Source: Planctomycetota bacterium (GTDB taxonomy: Bacteria; Planctomycetota; Planctomycetia; Pirellulales; Thermoguttaceae). From it: 5,875 nt of DNA. Below, piece after piece: positions 1-5,282 of this stretch (positions are counted from its first letter, which is position 1; each line of letters opens with the position of its first letter). The position numbers were made by a program, and so were the translations under genes. The DNA is taken from contig JAHIKV010000276.1 of the NCBI GenBank assembly GCA_018897395.1, forward strand, positions 1-5,875. The letters are read 5' to 3'. A model generated the notes under the pieces. That model was not told the DNA's origin and searched no databases. It was given only the letters and a program-made list of their open reading frames with translations.

Positions 1-139
<139 letters not shown>

Positions 140-324
140 CCTGTTTCTCTCTATTGCGGATTCGTACAGCCGACGCCGCGTCTGTCCGGTTCGAGTAGAA
201 AATGGGAGCTTGTAAAGCGAGACAAGTATCACAACTACCTATTGTAATTGCGGATGCGTCGCGGCCGATTAACTTCGAAAGACGGTGGCCGAACGCCCGT
301 GTTATGGGGGGGTGGATTCCGGGT
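140..324. other. Intergenic stretch, nothing recognisable
   Basis: This is the presumed 3' exon side of the group II intron. Short open frames exist on both strands but none resembles a known protein, has a convincing start site, or stays clear of the intron or the repeat at either end. There is no tRNA-like or rRNA-like fold that I can see. It may be the remnant of a spacer between murE and an upstream cell-division gene that lies outside the window. Confidence 0.5.
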
Positions 325-491
325 GGCACGTCCCTGAGAACGTGTTTTGAAATTGAAATATCCGTATTTAGCCCCGGGTGAATACACCCGGGGCAAGCGG
401 TTTTTCGCGGTCAACCCGCCCCGCCGTGTATTCACGGCGGGCTAAATGAATGATTTTAAAACACGCCCTTCGCTCCGCGAAGGGACGTGCC
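325..491. repeat. Nested palindromic repeat upstream of murE
   Basis: This is a compound inverted repeat with several layers. The outermost arms are GGCACGTCCCT (325-335) and AGGGACGTGCC (481-491), perfect over 11 bp. Inside them CGTGTTTT (341-348) pairs with AAAACACG (458-465), and TTTAGCCC (367-374) pairs with GGGCTAAA (439-446). Within that lie two strong hairpins sharing a GTGAATACAC centre in opposite orientation: 371-380/385-394 (10 bp, loop AATA) and 420-428/433-441 (9 bp, loop TATT). A further hairpin, CCCTTCGC-TCC-GCGAAGGG (466-484), occurs only in the right arm and carries the CGCTCCGCG centre seen in the mraY repeat. The structure looks like small palindromes inserted into one another. 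No protein-coding content is evident. Confidence 0.85.
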
Positions 492-535
492 GCCATTCGC
501 CTCATTTCCATGCAAAATCACCGCCGATTTCTCCC

Positions 536-563
536 TTGACAGGCCGGCCGAATTTCGGACAAT
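536..563 (+). promoter_or_regulatory. Candidate sigma70-type promoter for murE
   Basis: A perfect -35 hexamer TTGACA (536-541) is followed after 16 bp by GACAAT (558-563), which matches four of six positions of TATAAT. Transcription would begin near 570, about 45 bases before the murE start. The site lies just beyond the nested palindrome, so the gene would be transcribed without it. The call rests on sequence match alone. An upstream promoter reading through from earlier dcw genes is an alternative or an addition. Confidence 0.42.
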
Positions 564-599
564 CCAACCGCCAATCCAAAGGAGCGACACCCTGGGCAC

Positions 600-603
600 G
601 GAG
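600..603 (+). promoter_or_regulatory. Weak ribosome binding site deciding the murE start
   Basis: GGAG at 600-603 lies 10 bases before ATG 614. A better match, AAAGGAG at 578-584, is 29 bases away and has no in-frame start at a usable distance, since the intervening codons are TGG, GCA, CGG, AGG, CCT, TCG and GTT. This supports ATG 614 over any upstream start. Confidence 0.4.
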
Positions 604-613
604 GCCTTCGGTT

Positions 614-2179
614 ATGCAAATCTGTCCCGAACTGGGACATCTCGTCAGCCTGCGCGGATTGTTGCCGGAGGCCGAACTACTCGGCGCCGCCGACGTCCCG
701 CTGAGCGGCTGCACCTGCGACTCGCGCAAGGTGCGGCCCGGCGACCTGTTCATCGCATTGGCCGGAAGCCGGCACGACGGAAACGACTTCATCGCCGAGG
801 CGATCGAGCGGGGATGCGCGGCCGTGATTAGCGAAAAAGGGGACAGGTCCAATTTGTGCGAAGCACCCTCTGGGCCGTTCCGGCAAATTGGACCTGTCCC
901 CTTTTCCGTCTCCGTTCCCGTTTGCTTTGTCCCCAACGCGCGTGAGAGCCACGCCCGGCTCTGCCAAGCGCTGGCCGGGAACCCAAGCCGCCAACTGAAG
1001 CTGATCGGAGTGACCGGCACCAACGGCAAGACGACCACCACTTGTCTGATCGCCGGGATATTCAAGGCGGCGGGCTATCGCGTCGGAGTTTTGGGGACCT
1101 TGGGCTACCTCGACGGACGAATCGTCGAGCCTTCGACGCACACCACTCCCCCACCCGACAGGTTGGCGTCACTGTTGGCCCAGATGGTCCGCAACGGCTG
1201 TACCCACGCCGTGATGGAGGTGTCGAGCCACGCCCTTGACCAATCGCGGATCGCCGGCGTACGGTTCGACGCCGCTTGCGTGACCAACGTCACCCGCGAC
1301 CATCTCGACTATCACGGCACGTTGCGCGACTACCGGCGTGCGAAAGCCCGACTCTTCGACCACTTGGCCGACGATGGTTTCGTGGTGCTCAACGCCGACG
1401 ATCCCGGCTCGGCCGGCTTTCTGCGGCGGCTGGATGGACCCGTGCTGACGGTGGGCATCCGCGAGGCTGCCGAAATCACCGCCACGCCGGTCGAACAATT
1501 CATCAGCGAACAGACGTTTCTGCTGACCGCCGGCAGCGAGACCGTGCCCGTGCGGACGCCGATGATCGGCACGCACCATATTTACAATTGCCTGACGGCG
1601 GCGGCGGTCGGACTGGCCCACGGCATCGAGCTGACCACGATCGTTCGCGGCTTGGAATACGCCGGTCAGGTGCCCGGCCGGCTGGAGCGGATCGAGTGCG
1701 GCCAGCCGTTCGGCGTTTTCGTCGACTATGCCCACACGCCCGACGCTTTGACCACGGTGCTGAAGACCTTGCGGGAAGTAACGGCGGGGCGGCTGATTTG
1801 CGTGTTTGGGGCCGGCGGCCAACGCGACCGCGAAAAACGCCCGCTGATGGGCCGCGCCGTCGAGCAAACGGCCGACCTGGCGATGCTCACCAACGACAAT
1901 CCCCGACATGAAGACCCGCAAGCGATTTTCCGCGACGTGCTCGGCGGATTTCTCGCTCCTCTTGCCGTCGAGGTAATTCCCGACCGCGCGACGGCGATTC
2001 ATCAAGCGTTGACCGCGGCCCATCCGGGCGACTGCGTATTGATCGCCGGCAAGGGACACGAAAACCATCAGATCATCGGCGACCAACGACTGGAACTCGA
2101 CGACCGCGAAGTGGCGCGGCAGTGGTTGTACGAAAAAGTTGAAACACCAATGACTACGCCGCGTGGACGCGGCGGCTAA
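614..2179 (+). CDS. murE: UDP-MurNAc-L-Ala-D-Glu:meso-diaminopimelate ligase (MurE) with a repeat-encoded insert
   Basis: Cytoplasmic ATP-dependent amide ligase that adds the third residue of the peptidoglycan stem peptide. The 521-residue protein shows the three Mur ligase domains: an N-terminal UDP-binding domain (DSRKVRPGDLFIAL near residues 36-49), a central ATPase domain with GTNGKTTT from residue 135 (Walker lysine K139), the HALDQ and NVTRDHLDYHGT motifs and a candidate carbamylated lysine K244, and a C-terminal domain with the DNPR motif at 428-431 and KGHENHQ near the end. DNPR is the signature of enzymes that add meso-diaminopimelate rather than lysine. Residues 75-97 (KGDRSNLCEAP onward) are encoded by an inverted repeat and interrupt the N-domain between VISE and VPVCFVPNARE; this makes the protein about 24 residues longer than expected. 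The frame is open upstream to 446, but that part is palindromic repeat and promoter. murF follows after 45 bp. Confidence 0.97.
   Translation: MQICPELGHLVSLRGLLPEAELLGAADVPLSGCTCDSRKVRPGDLFIALAGSRHDGNDFIAEAIERGCAAVISEKGDRSNLCEAPSGPFRQIGPVPFSVSVPVCFVPNARESHARLCQALAGNPSRQLKLIGVTGTNGKTTTTCLIAGIFKAAGYRVGVLGTLGYLDGRIVEPSTHTTPPPDRLASLLAQMVRNGCTHAVMEVSSHALDQSRIAGVRFDAACVTNVTRDHLDYHGTLRDYRRAKARLFDHLADDGFVVLNADDPGSAGFLRRLDGPVLTVGIREAAEITATPVEQFISEQTFLLTAGSETVPVRTPMIGTHHIYNCLTAAAVGLAHGIELTTIVRGLEYAGQVPGRLERIECGQPFGVFVDYAHTPDALTTVLKTLREVTAGRLICVFGAGGQRDREKRPLMGRAVEQTADLAMLTNDNPRHEDPQAIFRDVLGGFLAPLAVEVIPDRATAIHQALTAAHPGDCVLIAGKGHENHQIIGDQRLELDDREVARQWLYEKVETPMTTPRGRGG
835..905. repeat. In-frame inverted repeat inside murE (GGGGACAGGTCC family)
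   Basis: Two perfect 22-bp arms, 835-856 and 884-905 (beginning AAAAGGGGACAGGTCC and ending in the reverse complement), surround a 27-bp spacer. The arms can form a long hairpin in DNA or mRNA. The 71-bp element contains no TAA, TAG or TGA on either strand in any frame. It replaces nothing in the conserved MurE core, and MurE homology resumes directly on both sides. I see no clear target-site duplication. The AAAAGGGGACAGGTCC motif is familiar to me as a dispersed REP-like repeat of planctomycetes and some other bacteria; this is recollection, not a search. Such repeats are often moved by IS200-like (RAYT) transposases, none of which is encoded here. Confidence 0.9.
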
Positions 2180-2189
2180 ACAATTTTTC

Positions 2190-2216
2190 TAATCCCTAAC
2201 CCCCAATCCCTAATCC
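2190..2216. repeat. Short pyrimidine-rich tandem-like repeat between murE and murF
   Basis: The gap holds three degenerate units of a TAATCCCTAA/CCCCAATCCC type: TAATCCCTAACC (2190-2201), CCCAATCCC (2202-2210) and TAATCCC (2211-2217). It occupies most of the 45-bp space between the murE stop and the murF ATG, and it is followed by TTTCCCC with no Shine-Dalgarno-like purine run. It resembles degenerate CCCTAA-type spacers that I associate with planctomycete intergenic DNA. Function unknown. Confidence 0.5.
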
Positions 2217-2224
2217 CTTTCCCC

Positions 2225-3604
2225 ATGTCCACCGTCGGCGAACTGTGCAACGCGATCGGCGGCCGGCTTATGCCGGACGACCTGCTCAACGCGCCGCTCG
2301 GACCGGTCGCAAGCGATAGCCGCCGGATCGAGTCGGGGGACGTTTTCTGGGCGCTAAACGGACCGAACTACGAGGGCGGACAATTCGCCGGCGAGGCATT
2401 TTCCCGCGGCGCACGCGGCGCAGTCGTCGCGCGGGATGTCGCCGTACCCGGCGGGCATTGGGCCATCCGAGTCGAGGATACGCAACAAGCTCTGAACGAC
2501 TGGGCACGGCACAGACGCAGCCGCTCGGCCGGTACCGTGATCGCCGTCAGCGGCAGCGCCGGCAAAACTACCGCCCGGCAAATGATCCATTGCGTGCTCC
2601 GCTCGCGGTTGCGCGGCTCGGTTAGCCCGCGAAACTATAACAACCACCTCGGCGTCCCGCTAAGCATGACGGCCATCGAGCCGGACCACGATTACGCCGT
2701 GTTGGAGTTGGGCGCCAGCCGATCGGGCGAGATCGCCATGCTGGCCGCACTCGCCAAGCCGAGCGTCGGCGTGGTCACCTGCGTCGGAGACGCGCATCTC
2801 GGAGAGTTCGGCACTCGGCAACGAATTGCACGCGCCAAGGCGGAATTGCTCTCCGCGCTGCCGGCCGACGGCCGCGCCGTGCTCGGCGACGACCCCTGGT
2901 TGCAAAAAATGGCCCACCGCTGCAAGGCGGAAATCGTCTGGGTCGGCACGGAAGAAAACTGCAACGTCCGGGCAACCGACGTCCAAATCTCGCGCGGCCG
3001 GCTGTCGTTTTGCACCGCCGGATGCCATTTCTCCATCCCCGTCTGGGGACGACACCACCTGACCTCCGCGCTTGTTGCGGTGGCCGTCGGCCAACTGATG
3101 GGCTTCGACGCGGACGAGATGGCCCGGGCGCTGTACGAGTTCACGCCCATGCCGATGCGATGCCAGGTGCAACGGATCGGCGAGACGACGGTCATCAACG
3201 ATGCATACAACTCGAACCCGACGGCGATGCGGGCGGCCCTGGTACTGCTCGGCGAGTTTGACGCCGCTGGAAAGAAGATCGTCATCAGCGGCGACATGGG
3301 CGAACTGGGAAAACGATCGGCCGCATTGCACCGCGAATTGGGCCGGCAGACCGTCGAGATCGGCGGGGCCACCTCGTTGATCGCTTGCGGCGAGTTCGCC
3401 CGGCAGGTCGTTTCCGGCGCGCGGGCCGCGGGTATGTCGCGGCTCCGGACGATTGCCTGCCGGAGCGTCGGCGACGCGTTGCCGCACCTGTATCAAACCG
3501 TTCGGCCCGGCGACGTGGTGTTGGTCAAAGGATCGCGGATGATGCAAATGGAGCGGATCGTCGAGGCGATGTCGCGTTGTCGGCAAAAAAAGATTGCAAA
3601 TTGA
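2225..3604 (+). CDS. murF: UDP-MurNAc-tripeptide:D-alanyl-D-alanine ligase (MurF)
   Basis: Cytoplasmic ATP-dependent ligase that attaches D-Ala-D-Ala to UDP-MurNAc-tripeptide to give the pentapeptide precursor used by MraY. The 459-residue protein is of normal length for the family. In order it shows the N-terminal substrate domain (SDSRRIESGDVFWAL, about residues 30-44), the ATP loop GSAGKTT at 110-116 with K114, NYNNHLGVPLS, LELGASRSGEI and the GDAHLGEFG segment of the central domain, then the C-terminal domain with DAYNSNP at 326-332, GDMGELG and VLVKGSR. DAYNSNP and GDMGELG separate it from MurE, MurC and MurD. It starts at ATG 2225, immediately where homology begins, with no Shine-Dalgarno motif, so translation may depend on reinitiation after murE, 45 bp upstream. 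Unlike its three neighbours it carries no palindromic insert. The last residues (CRQKKIAN) are a short unconserved tail. Confidence 0.97.
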   Translation: MSTVGELCNAIGGRLMPDDLLNAPLGPVASDSRRIESGDVFWALNGPNYEGGQFAGEAFSRGARGAVVARDVAVPGGHWAIRVEDTQQALNDWARHRRSRSAGTVIAVSGSAGKTTARQMIHCVLRSRLRGSVSPRNYNNHLGVPLSMTAIEPDHDYAVLELGASRSGEIAMLAALAKPSVGVVTCVGDAHLGEFGTRQRIARAKAELLSALPADGRAVLGDDPWLQKMAHRCKAEIVWVGTEENCNVRATDVQISRGRLSFCTAGCHFSIPVWGRHHLTSALVAVAVGQLMGFDADEMARALYEFTPMPMRCQVQRIGETTVINDAYNSNPTAMRAALVLLGEFDAAGKKIVISGDMGELGKRSAALHRELGRQTVEIGGATSLIACGEFARQVVSGARAAGMSRLRTIACRSVGDALPHLYQTVRPGDVVLVKGSRMMQMERIVEAMSRCRQKKIAN

Positions 3605-3684
3605 ACCAATGAAAGGGCTCCCCTGTTTGTGCCGGGTTTGCGGGAATCCGGTGCGTACCCTCCCTCCTTGGGTAGGAGCAACTG

Positions 3685-3725
3685 CCCGCCGGCCAAGCGG
3701 CTACTGGGTCGGCCGCTTCGGCGGG
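3685..3725. repeat. Two-layer hairpin in the murF-mraY spacer
   Basis: CCCGCC (3685-3690) pairs with GGCGGG (3720-3725), and inside it AAGCGGC (3695-3701) pairs with GCCGCTT (3712-3718), leaving a 10-base loop. The inner loop is asymmetric. It might act as an mRNA structure separating the two cistrons or be a degraded palindromic repeat. Confidence 0.55.
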
Positions 3726-3748
3726 TGCTTCGCGGTGGAGCCTACGAC

Positions 3749-3789
3749 TGAGCGCCGGGGCGGCGCAACAGCGCCGTCCCGGCGGCTCA
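3749..3789. repeat. Long GC-rich hairpin before mraY
   Basis: The left arm TGAGCGCCGGGGCGGCGC (3749-3766) pairs with 3771-3789 across the loop ACAA. The stem is about 18 bp with one bulged base and one G-U pair. It is followed by GGGATATAGG, not by a T run, so it does not look like an intrinsic terminator, though it could stall polymerase or protect mRNA ends. It most resembles a stand-alone palindromic repeat. Confidence 0.65.
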
Positions 3790-3801
3790 GGGATATAGGA
3801 A

Positions 3802-3915
3802 AATGACCAATGTTCAATGACCAATGTTCAATGACAAATACCCCCTTTCCGACGTTCAGAATAAATTAACATTGGACATTGGATATTGAACATTGGTCAT
3901 TTGTCATTGAACATT
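3802..3915. repeat. Inverted TGACCAATGTTCAAT repeat abutting the mraY start
   Basis: The left part is a tandem 14-bp unit AATGACCAATGTTC (3802-3815 and 3816-3829) followed by AATGACAAAT. The right part (about 3868-3915) carries the same words inverted: 3885-3901 is the exact reverse complement of 3802-3818 and of 3816-3832, and 3899-3915 of 3823-3839, each over 17 bp. The 45-bp centre is not repetitive. The element is AT-rich and differs sharply in composition from the genes. Read into protein it gives strings such as HWSFVIEHS, which I recall as translations of a dispersed planctomycete and verrucomicrobial repeat. It ends two bases before the mraY ATG and so supplies the whole immediate 5' context of that gene. 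Confidence 0.88.
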
Positions 3916-3917
3916 CC

Positions 3918-5270
3918 ATGCTCCTCTGGATCCTCCATAATCTGGCCATTTTCTCGACCGACGCGCTGACGGCGTGCGGGAAGATCACTCCTCGGGCCGC
4001 GCTGGCCGCGGGCGTGAGCTTCCTGGCGGCGGTGCTTCTGGGACCGCGCTGGATCGCCTGGCTCAACGGACGTTTCCGCGAGCCGATCAAGAGCGACTCG
4101 CCGGACATCGCTCGACTACATCGCGGCAAGCAGTCCACGCCTACGATGGGCGGCTTGTTCGTCGTCGCCGCGATGTTGGTCGCCGTGCTGCTGTTCGGCG
4201 ATCTGAACAACATATACCTCTGGCCGACGTTGTTCGCCGTCGTCGGATTGACGCTGGTCGGAATCGTCGATGACACGGTGAAAATCCGCAGCGAGAAGAA
4301 GGGGATTTCCGCCCGATGGAAACTCGCCGCGCAACTGGCCGTTGCCGCCGTGTCCGCCGTCTGGCTCTACCATCTACAGGCGTCGGTACACGACGGACTG
4401 CTGTTGCACGTGCCGCTGGCCGGGACTCCGATTTCGCTTGGATGGTGGTTCGTTCCGCTGGCTGTGTTGGCGATCGTCGGCTCGTCGAACGCGGTGAACC
4501 TCGCCGATGGACTGGACGGACTGGCCGGCGGATGCCTGCTCGCCGCCGCCGCCGCGATGACCGGCCTGGTTTACGCCGCCGGCCATGCCGAATGGGCCGC
4601 CTACCTTGGCGTGCCGCGGATCCCGCAGGCCGGGGAAATGACCGTCCTGGCCGGCGCGATGATCGGCGGCGTCCTGGGCTTCCTTTGGTTCAACTGCCAC
4701 CCGGCACAGGTCTTTTTGGGCAACACCGGCTCGCTGCCGTTGGGCGGCCTGTTGGGAGTGCTGGCCGTGATCGCCCGACAAGAGTTGTTGCTGGTGGTCA
4801 TTGCCGGTGTGTTCGTCGTCGAAGCGCTAAGCGTGATCGTACAGGTGGGTTACTTCAAGTGGCGCCGCCGACGGCTGCTGCGATGCGCGCCGTTGCACCA
4901 CCACTTCCAACTCCTGGGTTGGGCCGAAAACAAGATCGTGGTCCGATTCTGGATCGCCGCGGCGCTGTGCGCGTTGCTCGGCACGGCCTCGCTCAAACTT
5001 GGTACGAGCGACGGACCGCCGAAAGTCGCCGAAACAATCGGCAAAGAAGCCCCGAACCATCCGGCCGGCAAATGCGTATTCCAAGAACCGAGAATGGCAC
5101 GGACGGCCGCAAACCAGCGCGATTGCCCCTCGTTCCCACGCTCCGCGTGGGAACGCACTGTCTGCAACGCTCCGCGTTGCCCGATCCGACGCGGAGCGTC
5201 GGAAAAAGCGGGTTCCCACGCGGAGCGTGGGAACCAGGAACGGACGGCCGCAAACCAGCGCGATTATTGA
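3918..5270 (+). CDS. mraY: Phospho-MurNAc-pentapeptide transferase (MraY) with a repeat-encoded C-terminal tail
   Basis: Integral membrane enzyme that transfers phospho-MurNAc-pentapeptide from UDP to undecaprenyl phosphate, giving lipid I. The 450-residue product has a complete core of about 361 residues with many hydrophobic segments, STPTMGG (73-79), VDD (D118, D119), NAVNLADGLDGLA from 191, and the APLHHHF histidines at 327-329; the family core ends at ASLKL. Two points are odd. First, the usual GD(V/T)GSL motif reads GNTGSL, with Asn269 (codon AAC) where a catalytic Asp is expected. Second, an 89-residue tail follows the core, of which the last part derives from a palindromic repeat bracketed by two copies of RTAANQRD (395-402 and 442-449). 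ATG 3918 is chosen because MLLWIL matches the usual N-terminus; the in-frame ATG 3879 would add 13 repeat-derived residues. No Shine-Dalgarno site is visible. murG starts 12 bp after the stop. Confidence 0.96.
   Translation: MLLWILHNLAIFSTDALTACGKITPRAALAAGVSFLAAVLLGPRWIAWLNGRFREPIKSDSPDIARLHRGKQSTPTMGGLFVVAAMLVAVLLFGDLNNIYLWPTLFAVVGLTLVGIVDDTVKIRSEKKGISARWKLAAQLAVAAVSAVWLYHLQASVHDGLLLHVPLAGTPISLGWWFVPLAVLAIVGSSNAVNLADGLDGLAGGCLLAAAAAMTGLVYAAGHAEWAAYLGVPRIPQAGEMTVLAGAMIGGVLGFLWFNCHPAQVFLGNTGSLPLGGLLGVLAVIARQELLLVVIAGVFVVEALSVIVQVGYFKWRRRRLLRCAPLHHHFQLLGWAENKIVVRFWIAAALCALLGTASLKLGTSDGPPKVAETIGKEAPNHPAGKCVFQEPRMARTAANQRDCPSFPRSAWERTVCNAPRCPIRRGASEKAGSHAERGNQERTAANQRDY
5099..5124 (+). repeat. 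Left copy of 26-bp direct repeat flanking the mraY tail element
   Basis: An exact 26-bp match to 5240-5265 (both begin ACGGACGGCCGC and end CAGCGCGATT). The bases just outside differ at both ends (C versus A before, G versus A after), so 26 bp is the full length. It encodes RTAANQRD. The position directly against the palindromic element suggests a target-site duplication, or a duplication made when the element arrived. Confidence 0.85.
5132..5235. repeat. Composite four-hairpin palindrome inside mraY (SFPRSAWERT/SHAERGN family)
   Basis: Four small palindromes lie in a row: 5131-5141/5145-5155 (loop TCC), 5164-5170/5174-5180 (loop TCC), 5186-5192/5196-5202 (loop GGA) and 5211-5221/5225-5235 (loop GGA). 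The first and last have the same stem sequence with opposite loops, so the whole is also an inverted repeat, and they could pair with each other. All four share the centre CGCTCCGCG or its complement. The segment 5125-5239 has no stop codon in any of the six frames. Translation in the mraY frame gives SFPRSAWERT and SHAERGN, peptides I recall as scattered through planctomycete protein predictions. The element supplies about 39 codons of the MraY tail. Confidence 0.92.
5240..5265 (+). repeat. Right copy of 26-bp direct repeat flanking the mraY tail element
   Basis: An exact copy of 5099-5124, 141 bp downstream, which is 47 codons and so preserves frame. It is followed by the last mraY codon (TAT) and TGA. 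Because this copy carries the original sequence up to murG, both the mraY stop and the 30 or so bases before the murG start are kept as they would have been before the insertion. Confidence 0.85.
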
Positions 5271-5282
5271 AGCATTGCATAC

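Larger units (their letters stand above)
3605..3801. other. murF-mraY spacer rich in hairpins, no gene
   Basis: No credible coding sequence lies here. Two strong hairpins occupy the middle and right part (3685-3725 and 3749-3789), and smaller ones are visible to the left: CCGGGTT near 3632 pairs with AATCCGG near 3645, and TACCC near 3656 pairs with GGGTA near 3670. None has a run of T after it. Normally murF and mraY are tightly packed in dcw clusters, so this spacer looks like an accumulation of small repeats between the genes. Confidence 0.55.

Noticed and set aside
446..613. Possible 56-codon N-terminal extension of murE from ATG 446
   Set aside because: The stretch overlaps the nested palindrome and the candidate promoter, has no MurE-like content, and the family start matches ATG 614.
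1169..2086. Long antisense open frame opposite murE
   Set aside because: It is a shadow of the GC-rich murE coding strand, with no recognisable domain. The same applies to the antisense frames opposite murF (2660-3586) and mraY-murG (4827-5702).
614..2179. murE as a pseudogene disrupted by the repeat
   Set aside because: The frame is intact, and all catalytic motifs before and after the insert are present.
3749..3789. Intrinsic terminator after murF
   Set aside because: The stem is strong but no T-rich tract follows.
3594..3806. 70-codon open frame between murF and mraY
   Set aside because: It overlaps the murF end, reads through the hairpins, and has no ribosome binding site or recognisable motif.
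3879..3917. Upstream in-frame ATG for mraY adding 13 residues
   Set aside because: These codons lie inside the dispersed repeat; MLLWIL at 3918 matches the usual MraY N-terminus. Kept only as a possibility in the findings.
5131..5235. CRISPR-like array of regularly spaced palindromes
   Set aside because: The four hairpins differ in stem sequence, are arranged as inverted pairs rather than direct repeats, and have no spacer pattern.
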